NCBI GenBank assembly: GCA_017550285.1
Contig: JAFZPP010000023.1
Location: forward strand, 1-64,000
Length of the DNA stretch: 64,000 nt
Origin: Oscillospiraceae bacterium
Lineage (GTDB): Bacteria; Bacillota; Clostridia; Oscillospirales; Ruminococcaceae
Direction of reading: 5' to 3'
Shown here: positions 53,621 through 62,251 of the stretch, piece by piece
How positions within the stretch are numbered: position 1 is the stretch's first letter
Layout of the letters: every line of letters begins with the position of its first letter
Program-made: the position numbers and the translations under genes
Notes under the pieces: generated by a model
Seen by the model: only the letters and a program-made list of their open reading frames with translations
Told to the model about the DNA's origin: nothing
Database searches by the model: none

Positions 53621-54385
53621 TCAGGGTTCCGCCGGTTCGATCACACCGATCAGCACGCCTCTGGCTTCCTCATACTCAAAGGTACAGGTTGAAAGCAGCA
53701 GAAAGCGCTGATCTTTCAGCTCGTCCGGCTGATATTGCTGCGTCGTATAGACCGCATCCGAAAAAATCATGTCAATATAGTCTGCTTTTTCTGATTCTGT
53801 CAAAAAAAACGTGTGATAGACCGGAGAATCGCTCCGGACAGTCAGATATCCGAAAAAATGCACCGGCTGCACGGCATGCTCCGTAATCAGCCAGCCGGTA
53901 TCATGCTGCTCGAGAAATGCCTGCCGAGAATAGGATGCGACATCTGCAAACATACGCATTTCTGAGACATTATGCCCGTAGACAATCGAAGTAAAGCCGG
54001 AGAAATCCGGCAGGCAGCGGCAGTCCAGAAACGGTACGCCGAGCGCATTTTCAGTTTTATCCACGGAATGATCAAGATAGAACTCGTTGTCCTCGCTCTG
54101 AACAACCGGAAAATCTATCCGCGTATCCGGAATCGTAATCCACGCCTTGATATCCTCCGACGCAGACTGCGCTTTATCCAGCAGATTCACATTTTTCGCA
54201 GTATGCTTCTGCATTCCGCCGACCGTAACCGCCGGTCGGATCGGTTCAAGCTGCTCCGCCAGATGCGCTGCATCCGCTTCGGTCTTCTGTACCGGAAGAA
54301 CAGCCTCCTTCCGGTAGCGCAGACCTGCATAGATTCCGCCTGCACAGACCGCAGCAAGCAGCAACGCGATCAACAGCTTTTTCAT
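53621..54385 (-). CDS. srtB: Class B sortase
   Basis: 254 residues with an N-terminal signal anchor (1-21). Catalytic His138 in IVYGHNVSE, Cys234 in LLSTCTFEYEEARG and Arg242 give the sortase triad; the helix-containing insert before the Cys is class B-like. It would cleave a sorting signal and attach the protein to the wall or to a fibre. The 5' neighbour ends in a PPYTG-TM-KRRK tail and overlaps it by 4 bp, so it is the likely substrate. Confidence 0.92.
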   Translation of the reverse strand: MKKLLIALLLAAVCAGGIYAGLRYRKEAVLPVQKTEADAAHLAEQLEPIRPAVTVGGMQKHTAKNVNLLDKAQSASEDIKAWITIPDTRIDFPVVQSEDNEFYLDHSVDKTENALGVPFLDCRCLPDFSGFTSIVYGHNVSEMRMFADVASYSRQAFLEQHDTGWLITEHAVQPVHFFGYLTVRSDSPVYHTFFLTESEKADYIDMIFSDAVYTTQQYQPDELKDQRFLLLSTCTFEYEEARGVLIGVIEPAEP

Positions 54386-55131
54386 TGCGCGTTGCGCTCC
54401 TTCCGGCGTTTATGCAGCACCAGCAGCGCTGCAATCAGCAGAAAGACAGCCGTGCCCGCCATGCAGGCAAGCCAGAATTTCCCGTCTGCTGCAAGCAGTC
54501 CGGTATAGGGCGGATCAATATCCTCGTTCACGGCGGCATAGAAAATCCAGCGGTAGGTAATCTCGCCTTCGACATGGCGGTCGCCGTTTTTGTCGCGCAG
54601 AATCGTCACACCTTTTTTGTCAACGAGTCTTGCGCCCTCATCAATCATCACATCGCCGTTCAGACCGTTCCAGACCACGCTGCATGTCAGCGTATTCGTA
54701 TCGCCGGGCTGATAGAGCCCGAGGTCAAGCGGCTCCTTTGTCAGATCAAGATTGCCGATGCCGTTGACATTGCCGCGGAACACCTCCGCACCGCCGAGCG
54801 TCATCGTGCATTCAACCTCTTTTTCGAGGTCGATCTCACCGGATTTGGCAATCGGCTCTACGTAGAAATAGATGTGATAAGCCTTGTCCTCGCGCAGATT
54901 CATGATCTGGATTTTTTTCGTATAGGTTTCGCCGAAGGTCATATTCTCCACATGGAAGAAATATTCACCCTTCGCATTCGGGCTCACGCCCTCGGAATCA
55001 AGGACGGAAAGCCGCTCCGGCAAGCCCTTGACGGCGCCGTCGGGCAGCTCGGTTTCTGCGTGCGCCGTCAGGCAGCAGCAGGATAAAAGGAGACAGCCAG
55101 AAAGAGCGGTCAAAAATCTTTTCACGCACAT
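54382..55131 (-). CDS. Secreted protein with PPYTG sorting-like signal
   Basis: 249 residues. Signal peptide about 1-25 (ends AHA). A beta-sandwich ectodomain (FHVENMTFGETYTKKIQIMN, TCSVVWNGLNGD) resembles the immunoglobulin-like domains of wall-anchored proteins. The C-terminus is PPYTG (207-211), a hydrophobic helix (LACMAGTAVFLLIAALLVL) and KRRKERN, the layout of a cell-wall sorting signal with PPYTG in place of LPxTG. ATGA overlap with srtB indicates coupled translation. If not sorted, it would be a single-pass membrane protein. Confidence 0.8.
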   Translation of the reverse strand: MCVKRFLTALSGCLLLSCCCLTAHAETELPDGAVKGLPERLSVLDSEGVSPNAKGEYFFHVENMTFGETYTKKIQIMNLREDKAYHIYFYVEPIAKSGEIDLEKEVECTMTLGGAEVFRGNVNGIGNLDLTKEPLDLGLYQPGDTNTLTCSVVWNGLNGDVMIDEGARLVDKKGVTILRDKNGDRHVEGEITYRWIFYAAVNEDIDPPYTGLLAADGKFWLACMAGTAVFLLIAALLVLHKRRKERNAQ

Positions 55132-55180
55132 CTCGCTGTCTCCTTTCCATTAGGATTTTATGGTATTATGCCGCTTGAAA

Positions 55181-56743
55181 TCAGCTCTGTGCCTTCCAAC
55201 CGACTACGCTGATTTCAGAATCCGGATTGTAAGCTGTATCTTCTGTAGTTGCACCGGTATTCACGCCGGCTGTGCCATCCCAAGGTGTAACAGGAGTTGT
55301 GAGTTCCTTACCGGTATCATCCATTGTCACCTGAACAGACTCAAGGAATACATTGAGATCGAAGTCAAACGCAAGATATGCCTTCTGCGTTGTATTCCCG
55401 GACAGCTTCACGCTGTCAACCAGCTTGGTCGTGGTATCGCCTGCTTCCACATCATTATTGTAGTAGAATGTTGTGGCAGCACCAGCGCCGAGCGCAGTCC
55501 ATTTCTCCGAATCAGTACCGATATTCGCAAGAGCAACATCAATCACGATATCATCAGCAGTATCGCCCTCAACAGAACCGGACGTGCCGTCTGCGCCAAC
55601 ATATTTCACAGTGAAGTAGCCATTCTGCTCCAGTTCGGTTGTTCCGTCTTCATCCGGCTCATGATAAGTCCACTGCAAATTGGCTGCTCCAGCACCGGTC
55701 TCGATCACCTGCTCTGTCGCAGTAAAGAGCTTGACGTCCGTCGGCGTGACCGGAAGAACCAGATTTTTGCTCGGCGCAGCAGTAGGTTCCGTCACAGCGC
55801 CGGTCGGCAGAACATAGTCAGAATGACCGTTTGCACCGGTTCCGGTGTGCAGTGCGAAATACTTATTCAGCGTTTTATCATAGTAGTATCCGCTGTACTC
55901 GTAAGTATTTGCTGTGCCGTCAGCAGTCTCACCGACATTTCTTCTGAACAGATACAGACCGGTTGTTTCCGGCGTAAATGTAGAAGCGTCGATTTCACCA
56001 TAATAATTAGAATCGGATGCACTTGCAGCAGCAAGTTTAGTTGCCCCAGTTTCACCGGTTGTAGAGTTACCGACAACCGTACCCTTAGCAAGATTTGTCA
56101 TAGTAACATCAGTGCCGTTAAGTACAGGAAGCTCAGTAGCCTGTTCAAGTGTCCAATGATACTTAGCCTCAGCAGGAGCATAAACCAGAACGCCGCCAGC
56201 CATCATAGACTGAACCTCACTGAATCCGGCAGGGCTGTTTTCACCGGAAGCAGGATTAGCAGTTTCATCACCCACACCTGCATGAGCAAGGTCATTCGGA
56301 TTAGCAATCTTATCAGTGCTGAGTGTTTTGTAGTACTTGCCGTCTTTCGAATAGGTTAAACCAAGCGCAACCTTATCGGCGTCGGTTACAGCTGCCACGC
56401 CGCTTGTAGCTGTTGCAGCTGTTGCGTCAACAGACGGGGTTGCATCTTCGTTCAGCAGTCTCATCTGACCGCCAAGCCACATTCTGACAAATGCGTCCAC
56501 GCTGCCGGTATTGACAGCAGAGACGTCCTTGTTGATTTCCTGACCCGGGATCCAATCCTCAGGCGGCTGGAAATCTTCGGCAATGCTGACATCATAATCA
56601 GCCGAAGCGCTCAGTCTGTTCGTAACCTCATCCTTGGATGTAAACCAAGCGAAGGTTGCGCCTGCAACAGCAACCGCTGCAATACTCAGCGAAGCGATCA
56701 GCACGCGCGTTTCGTTTTTCTTGCTGTTTTTCATAGTTTTCAT
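55181..56743 (-). CDS. BsaA-family SipW-dependent matrix protein
   Basis: 520 residues. Basic start, hydrophobic segment VLIASLSIAAVAVAGATFAWF, then TSKDEVTNRLSASADYDVSI and ESFQPPEDWIPG-like EDFQPPEDWIPGQEINKDV. This is the hallmark of the TasA/BsaA family, with the NTGSVDAFVRMWL strand. The central 300 residues are Thr/Ala/Gly-rich insertions. It is likely the major fibre subunit. The start overlaps the stop of sipW by 4 bp (ATGA), as in sipW-tasA operons. Confidence 0.9.
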   Translation of the reverse strand: MKTMKNSKKNETRVLIASLSIAAVAVAGATFAWFTSKDEVTNRLSASADYDVSIAEDFQPPEDWIPGQEINKDVSAVNTGSVDAFVRMWLGGQMRLLNEDATPSVDATAATATSGVAAVTDADKVALGLTYSKDGKYYKTLSTDKIANPNDLAHAGVGDETANPASGENSPAGFSEVQSMMAGGVLVYAPAEAKYHWTLEQATELPVLNGTDVTMTNLAKGTVVGNSTTGETGATKLAAASASDSNYYGEIDASTFTPETTGLYLFRRNVGETADGTANTYEYSGYYYDKTLNKYFALHTGTGANGHSDYVLPTGAVTEPTAAPSKNLVLPVTPTDVKLFTATEQVIETGAGAANLQWTYHEPDEDGTTELEQNGYFTVKYVGADGTSGSVEGDTADDIVIDVALANIGTDSEKWTALGAGAATTFYYNNDVEAGDTTTKLVDSVKLSGNTTQKAYLAFDFDLNVFLESVQVTMDDTGKELTTPVTPWDGTAGVNTGATTEDTAYNPDSEISVVGWKAQS

Positions 56744-57393
56744 AGTTCCTTCTCCTTTTCATGAATTTCCCGGACGCTTCCCGCTTCATCCGGTTCTGTC
56801 GGTTCTGATGCTGCGGCACCAGAAGATTCTTCTTGCTGCTGCGGTGAAAAATACATCTTCAAGAGCTGTAAAGACAGCCACAGCATCACAGCCACCGGCA
56901 GAACAAAATACCACCGAAGCTGTATAAAACGAATTACATACCCGAGTTTCGGGATTTTCAGCGTCACCCTTCCGATGACTCTGTCCTCATCTACGAGGAA
57001 GGAATCCTCTGTATCATTTGCATCACCCTTTGTACGGAAGCATGTGATGCCGGTATTCTGATAATCCGGCAGCTTCTGTGTCACACGGTGCGTCAGATAC
57101 GCTTCGCTGTCGCTCGAGGGATTAAACGTGATCACATCCCCGACATTGATATGATCAGCGGATTCAATCTTCACAAGCACCAGATCGCCGACGTTGTAAA
57201 CCGGCGTCATGGACGGTGTAATAACCGTGTAATACCGGTATCCGAACAGCGATTTGTCCGGCGTTTTGCTCGATGCAAACAGGAATGCTCCGACGACAAT
57301 GAATATGCAGAACAGATAGACAAGTATCTTTCTTGCAATCACGTATACTGCATATCCTCTCTTTTCCGGCGGTCCCTTGTTCTCCTTGTTCAT
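56740..57393 (-). CDS. sipW: SipW-type signal peptidase I, first copy
   Basis: 217 residues: N-terminal membrane helix (about 23-41), nucleophile Ser61 in ITPSMTPVYNVGD, His102 in YLTHRV (Ser/His ER-type class), a second helix (about 163-185), and a Glu/Pro-rich cytoplasmic tail. It processes TasA/BsaA-like proteins; the BsaA gene begins within its stop codon. It is first in the locus, behind the promoter at 57521-57549 and a ~125-nt leader. Confidence 0.93.
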   Translation of the reverse strand: MNKENKGPPEKRGYAVYVIARKILVYLFCIFIVVGAFLFASSKTPDKSLFGYRYYTVITPSMTPVYNVGDLVLVKIESADHINVGDVITFNPSSDSEAYLTHRVTQKLPDYQNTGITCFRTKGDANDTEDSFLVDEDRVIGRVTLKIPKLGYVIRFIQLRWYFVLPVAVMLWLSLQLLKMYFSPQQQEESSGAAASEPTEPDEAGSVREIHEKEKEL

Positions 57394-57549
57394 TTCTTCA
57401 TCCTCTCTGCTTCTGCTGCTTTGATGAATGCTTCATCTTCGGCTGTTGTTTTGCACGATTCTACGTCCAAAGCGCCAACCGAAAGCACGATGTTGGTTTA
57501 CTATTTTCCTAATTTTACTCATTATAGCATATATTCATCCTTTTTTCAA
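57394..57549 (-). promoter_or_regulatory. Promoter and leader of the surface-structure locus
   Basis: TTGAAA (57544-57549), 17 bp, TATAAT (57521-57526) on the minus strand. The ~125-nt leader includes the hairpin CCAAC...GTTGG and a repeated ATCGTGC. I looked for c-di-GMP-I and c-di-GMP-II riboswitch motifs and do not see them. Confidence 0.65.
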
Positions 57550-57796
57550 GAGAAATCAATCAAAAAAACCTTTTTTTTCTGCAATTTCATGATATTGCCC
57601 AAATCAGGCATCTGCATTTTCGTTAAGATGCATATGAATAAATATTAACAAAAATCATTTTTTGATGCTGACAGTCACAAATCCGGCAGAATGCATATTT
57701 TATACAGATTTCAGGGAATAAGGTTCTCCGCTATGTTTCAAATATATTACATATTGATATAATCAAAAACGTATATACAAGTTGTATTAAATTGCA
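57550..57796. other. AT-rich intergenic region upstream of the surface locus
   Basis: About 250 bp with no gene, distinctly AT-rich, with T and A tracts. It may hold binding sites for a regulator of the sipW promoter, but no clear dyad was found. Confidence 0.5.
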
Positions 57797-57840
57797 GAAA
57801 AAATGCACCTTCCGCGGCAGTTTTACCGCAGAAGATGCAC
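57797..57840 (-). terminator. Terminator of the GGDEF-EAL gene
   Basis: GTGCATCTTCTGCGG pairs with CCGCGGAAGGTGCA, followed by TTTTTT on the minus strand. Confidence 0.85.
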
Positions 57841-57854
57841 TGTTTCATATACTT

Positions 57855-59543
57855 TTATTTCACTTCATAGCGAAAACCGCAGAGCTTTTCCTCGAACGCC
57901 TCCTTGCTGAGCACACAGTCAAAGAAGAAGCCCTGTGCCAGTCCGCAGCAGCTCGCGCGCAGCATATCGACCTGCGCCTGTGTTTCAACGCCCTCCGCAA
58001 TGCAGGAAAGCCCCATTTCCTTCGCCATGGCAATCACATGCCGGAACATCACGCTCCGCGCGCTGTCATGATCGTCGTCATCCGGCAGAAGGCTGCGGTC
58101 CAGCTTCAAAACATTCCACGGTATCTCACGGATCAGATTCAGCGACGAATAGCCGACGCCGAAATCATCCACAGAGGTATAAATCCCTGCACGCTGCAAG
58201 CCGCCGACGACGCGCTTCAAATCCTTAAACTCTACGTCGGTCGTGGTCTCGGTCAGCTCAACCTCGAGATATTTGTGCGGGACTTCATAGCGATCGATGA
58301 TCTCGAGGATCGTATTCAGCAGGTCCACATCCATCATGTGACGGCGCGAGAGATTGACCGAAATCCGGACAACATCCCTGCCCTCATCAAGCCACTGCCG
58401 GAGATCGCGGCATACATGCTCCAGCATGTAAAAATCGAGGCGGCAGATATCCGTTGTGCGCTCGAGCACCGGAATGAACGCGCCCGGCATGATCATTTCG
58501 CCCTTGTGCACCCAGCGGCAGAGCGCCTCCGCACCGGCAAGCGCACCGGTTTGCAGGTCGATCTTCGGCTGATAATGCACCTGAAACTCCTCGTTTTTCA
58601 GCGCATCCGGAAAACGCTGCTGTACGCGCATAATCCGTTCCTTGTCGCTCAGCAGATTCTCGGTGAAATAGCGGATATTCTTTGTTCCGTTTCCGCTGCG
58701 CGCCGCCTGTGAGGTCGTAATGATCTTATCCATGATCTCGCCGGGATTGTGCATCTGAAAGTCCGCGGGAATCTGAAAAATACCGGCACTCGCCGAAACC
58801 ATGATGCGGCTGCCGTAGCCGGTATCATAGGGCACCGGCGCACCTTCGAGATAACCGATGACCTCATCTAGCTGCGGCTGCTCACAGAGTGCAACGAAAT
58901 TGTCACCGCCGAGCCGGCAGACCACGCCCCGACTGCCGATCAGCTTGCTCAGACCGTCATAGTAATTGTGCATGACAACATCGCCTGCGTCCTTGCCGAT
59001 CTCCTGATTGACCAGCGAAAAATGGCGCAGATTGAAGTGAATCGCAACCTTGCCGCCGAGCTGATTTTTCCCGTTGCGCTGCTTTAAATTTTGCAGGAAA
59101 AAGCGCAGGTTATAGAATCCGCTGTCATCATGAAATGCCAGCATTTCCACGACATTTTGCAGACGGACACGGCAGGCGAAGCTCAGGACGATCCTCATAA
59201 CCAGATCGACCTTCTCAAATTCCTCCGGTGTCAGCGGTTCCTCATCGTCCGTCATATAGACGGTGCAGGTCACGACGGCATTGATATTCGTCACGATACG
59301 GATTCTGTGCACTTCACTGCCGCCCATTCCGTTGTCATAACAGACGAATTGGTCACCCTTGTCCTGCATCTCAAAATTCAAGCCCTGATAGAAGCGCACA
59401 ACGCCCTTTGAGAGCCGGAACATCATACACAACTCCGCGAGCACGCTGTTCAGTTCTTCAAATTCAAAGCCCTTGAGATTTGTCATAATCGAGAGCATGT
59501 TTTCTATTTTCTGATAGAAGCTCATATTTCGCTCCGCAGTCAT
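57855..59543 (-). CDS. GGDEF-EAL protein, probable c-di-GMP phosphodiesterase
   Basis: 562 residues from the ATG at 59543 (AGGTAGGTG upstream). No membrane helix. N-terminal ~140 residues with no named domain, then a GGDEF-type domain whose active motif is RLGGDNF (213-217, degenerate Glu to Asn), then an EAL domain: EAL (about 340-342), the NLSRRH segment, ELTET, VDDFGVGYSSL and AEGVETQ all keep the metal and catalytic residues. Likely hydrolyses c-di-GMP, with the GGDEF half as a regulator. It follows the GGDEF gene by 36 bp. Confidence 0.88.
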   Translation of the reverse strand: MTAERNMSFYQKIENMLSIMTNLKGFEFEELNSVLAELCMMFRLSKGVVRFYQGLNFEMQDKGDQFVCYDNGMGGSEVHRIRIVTNINAVVTCTVYMTDDEEPLTPEEFEKVDLVMRIVLSFACRVRLQNVVEMLAFHDDSGFYNLRFFLQNLKQRNGKNQLGGKVAIHFNLRHFSLVNQEIGKDAGDVVMHNYYDGLSKLIGSRGVVCRLGGDNFVALCEQPQLDEVIGYLEGAPVPYDTGYGSRIMVSASAGIFQIPADFQMHNPGEIMDKIITTSQAARSGNGTKNIRYFTENLLSDKERIMRVQQRFPDALKNEEFQVHYQPKIDLQTGALAGAEALCRWVHKGEMIMPGAFIPVLERTTDICRLDFYMLEHVCRDLRQWLDEGRDVVRISVNLSRRHMMDVDLLNTILEIIDRYEVPHKYLEVELTETTTDVEFKDLKRVVGGLQRAGIYTSVDDFGVGYSSLNLIREIPWNVLKLDRSLLPDDDDHDSARSVMFRHVIAMAKEMGLSCIAEGVETQAQVDMLRASCCGLAQGFFFDCVLSKEAFEEKLCGFRYEVK

Positions 59544-59579
59544 CACGCTGCACCTACCTTCAAGTCATTGTATCTGTGC

Positions 59580-60983
59580 TCACTGCAATGTCTTTGCCTC
59601 TGCAACGGCATTCTGCTGCCTGTCCGCAGAAAGATTCCGGTAGCGTGAACACTTTTTCTGTTTATACATTGCGCAGTCCGCACGTTCAAATACGTCCTGC
59701 ACACAGTTATCTTCTGCGGGATCAAAAACGGAAATCCCGCATGCGACGGTCACCTGCTGCTGTCTGCCGTTCTCCTCGACCTGCCTGCCGAGCTTCTGCA
59801 TCAGCGGAATACGGTTTTCATAGTCCCTTCCTTCCAGCATCACAACGAATTCATCGCCGCCGATGCGGTAGACGGGGCTGTGCGAGAAAGTCGCGCAGAT
59901 CAGCTGACCGGCACGCCGGATATATGCATCTCCGGCAACATGTCCCTGCGTATCATTGACCTTTTTGAGTCCGTTGACATCGCAGACGACCACTGCAAAT
60001 GCAGCCGGTTCATGCGATGCGATCCGCTGATCCAGCTCGGATTCCTTCTGCGCATATGCATGCTTGTTTTTCAGACCTGTCAGCGAATCCTGCGTCGCAA
60101 GCATCATCGCGCTGCCGAGCGCCTCACGGTAGGACATCTCACGCTTGACGTCCGCATCCACATCCGCCACCGCGATAATCAGATGCAGCGGATCATCCGT
60201 CGGATGCGTCGCATAGAGCGTCACATGTTTCGGCGTGTCGCCGAACATCAGCCGGTAGTTAATCGACGCAGAACCGTTTTCACGGATTGTACCGAGCAGA
60301 TGATCCGGCTCCATGGCATCGCGCATCATTTGATAATCGTCAGGATAAATATCGCGCTTCAGATTGCGCTGCGTATCACGAAAAAAGTCCTTTCCGGTCT
60401 TGCCGACCTTCAGCGTCGCATAGTTCTCGCTGGCATTGTATTCGGAATACTCACCGGTCAGCAGATTGACGTAATAGATCACCTCATAGCGGTATGACAG
60501 TGCATCGACAATGCTCTGATACGCTTTCCGCTCCGCATTGATGCGGATTTCACGCCGCACCTGCATATCGGCATTGCGGACGCAGACAACAATCCTTTCC
60601 GGCGCTGCAAACGGCAGCACCTTGATATCGTAATACATTGCGCTGCCTTCTATGCAAAACTTTACATGTGCCGTAAAGGTTTCGTTCCGCTCTATGGATT
60701 CGGTCAGATGCTCCTTGCTGAACAGCTCGAGGAATTCCGCTTTGTCCTCCGGCGCCACGCTGGTTTCGCATTGCTTTTGAATTGCTATCATGAAATCTGC
60801 GCCCTCGCCGCGTTTCAGCAGCATCTTCCGCCAGCGGTCGGGACAGTATTGGATATAGCTGTAATCTTCTGTTCTGATGATGTAAAAGCTGTCATATTCA
60901 CAGGCGAGAACGAATCCAAGCTGTAAAAAAGCCTCATTCTCGTCTTCGTGCCTGTTTTTGCTCTCTGACTGTGCCGAATGCAT
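59580..60983 (-). CDS. GGDEF diguanylate cyclase with N-terminal sensory region
   Basis: 467 residues from the ATG at 60983 (AAGGAGGCGGG upstream). Soluble. Residues ~1-290 contain two PAS-like regions (YDSFYIIRTEDYSYIQY; YEVIYYVNLLTGEYSEYN). The GGDEF domain (about 300-455) keeps RIGGDEF (375-379) and DSLTGLKNKHA; it lacks a clear upstream RxxD inhibitory site. Likely makes c-di-GMP. Same operon as the GGDEF-EAL gene. Confidence 0.9.
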   Translation of the reverse strand: MHSAQSESKNRHEDENEAFLQLGFVLACEYDSFYIIRTEDYSYIQYCPDRWRKMLLKRGEGADFMIAIQKQCETSVAPEDKAEFLELFSKEHLTESIERNETFTAHVKFCIEGSAMYYDIKVLPFAAPERIVVCVRNADMQVRREIRINAERKAYQSIVDALSYRYEVIYYVNLLTGEYSEYNASENYATLKVGKTGKDFFRDTQRNLKRDIYPDDYQMMRDAMEPDHLLGTIRENGSASINYRLMFGDTPKHVTLYATHPTDDPLHLIIAVADVDADVKREMSYREALGSAMMLATQDSLTGLKNKHAYAQKESELDQRIASHEPAAFAVVVCDVNGLKKVNDTQGHVAGDAYIRRAGQLICATFSHSPVYRIGGDEFVVMLEGRDYENRIPLMQKLGRQVEENGRQQQVTVACGISVFDPAEDNCVQDVFERADCAMYKQKKCSRYRNLSADRQQNAVAEAKTLQ

Positions 60984-61025
60984 TCGCCCCGCCTCCTTCT
61001 GCGCAAGCGCATAAATATTAAAAGT

Positions 61026-61054
61026 ATTATACCACACTTTCCACAAAATTTCAA
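61026..61054 (-). promoter_or_regulatory. Promoter of the c-di-GMP gene pair
   Basis: TTGAAA (61049-61054), 17 bp, TATAAT (61026-61031). Confidence 0.8.
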
Positions 61055-61103
61055 GTGAAATCAGAGAACAACTGGAAGTTAAAAGAAAATTTACAATTTC
61101 GCC

Positions 61104-61152
61104 GCAAAAAAATACGCACTGTTGCGCTCTTCCGAAAGATAACAGTGCGTAT
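61104..61152 (-). terminator. Terminator of the 61166 hydrolase gene
   Basis: ATACGCACTGTT/AACAGTGCGTAT, 12-bp stem, 17-nt loop, then TTTTTT on the minus strand. Confidence 0.85.
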
Positions 61153-61165
61153 ATGTCATATTCTG

Positions 61166-62224
61166 TTACTGCGGATGCTCCGCCGCTGCAATTTCATGCA
61201 GCACCTCCGAAAACATTTCTGTTTTGAAAAGGAGGAGTCTGTGCGAGGTATCCTCCAGCAGATAGAGCTTCTTGCGCGGCGCCTCCACCGTATCGAAGTA
61301 TTCCTGCGCAAGCTCGAAATTCACCTGATAGTCCGCGGCGCCGTTGATATTATAATACGGCATTTTGTATTCATTTTTCCCGAGCAGCGAGAAATGCTGG
61401 AATTCCTCCGAAAGGAAGAAATCATGATACACCTTGCTGTCGGCGCTGAAATAGTCTTTCCATTCCGACAGCGAATAAAACGGATTGTTCAGCATTGCGT
61501 CAAACGAACTGAAATCCATGCTGCTGCCGAGATTGCTGTAACCGTATTTGCTCAGCAGTGCATTCTTTGCCTCATAGTGGCTGTCGCCGCTGAGCTTTGC
61601 CAGCAGCTCTTTGCCCTCCGGATCGCTGCCGACCCATTTCTTTGCTTCTTCCGCAAACATCTCTTCGTTTTTCTGCCAGTCCACGAGCTGTCCGACGCCG
61701 ATGAAGCAGTCATAATACTCCGGATATGTCTGCGCCAGATTCGCACCGAAATAAGAGCCCCACGAATACCCGAGCAGTGTGATTTTGTCTGCGCCGAGAT
61801 GATCGCGGATATATTCTGTCATTTCTCTGCCGTCCTGCATCATCAGGTCAAAGGTGATCTGCGTGCCGTTCTGATCTGCGGAATAGCTCTTGCCGCAGTT
61901 GCGCTGATCCCATGTCACGACCGTATAGACATCCGTCCACTTTTGTGTAAGAACGCCGCCGAAGATACTGGTTGCATCGCCGGGACCGCCCTCCAGAAAG
62001 AGCAGCACCGGATTTTCCTTTTTCTGCCCGTAAATATTGATCCACTGCTTTGTGCCGTTGATATCGACATAGAGGCTTTCATTGATACCGCCTGCCGGAA
62101 CCTTGCTCCTGCTGCTGCGCTTGACAGCACGGATAATCAGCAGCCCGACAATCAGAACTGCGATCAGTCCGAGCGAGATCAGCAGCTGAGTCAGACAGCC
62201 GTGCTTTTTGTTTCCCTGTCTCAT
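61166..62224 (-). CDS. Membrane-anchored alpha/beta hydrolase (proline iminopeptidase-like)
   Basis: 352 residues. N-terminal membrane anchor (about 11-31). The alpha/beta-hydrolase core has the oxyanion motif FLEGGPGD, WDQRNCGKS and the nucleophile elbow LGYSWGSYFG. HGGPG-type motifs and WDQRGxGxS point to the prolyl iminopeptidase/S33 group. Substrate unknown. It starts 28 bp after the 62252 gene and may be co-transcribed with it. Confidence 0.85.
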   Translation of the reverse strand: MRQGNKKHGCLTQLLISLGLIAVLIVGLLIIRAVKRSSRSKVPAGGINESLYVDINGTKQWINIYGQKKENPVLLFLEGGPGDATSIFGGVLTQKWTDVYTVVTWDQRNCGKSYSADQNGTQITFDLMMQDGREMTEYIRDHLGADKITLLGYSWGSYFGANLAQTYPEYYDCFIGVGQLVDWQKNEEMFAEEAKKWVGSDPEGKELLAKLSGDSHYEAKNALLSKYGYSNLGSSMDFSSFDAMLNNPFYSLSEWKDYFSADSKVYHDFFLSEEFQHFSLLGKNEYKMPYYNINGAADYQVNFELAQEYFDTVEAPRKKLYLLEDTSHRLLLFKTEMFSEVLHEIAAAEHPQ

Positions 62225-62251
62225 GCAGATTCTCCTTGTGTGAATGAAATT

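Noticed and set aside
57394-57520. Possible c-di-GMP riboswitch in the sipW leader
   Set aside because: The leader folds into a small hairpin, but the conserved GEMM-I and GEMM-II sequence blocks are not present.
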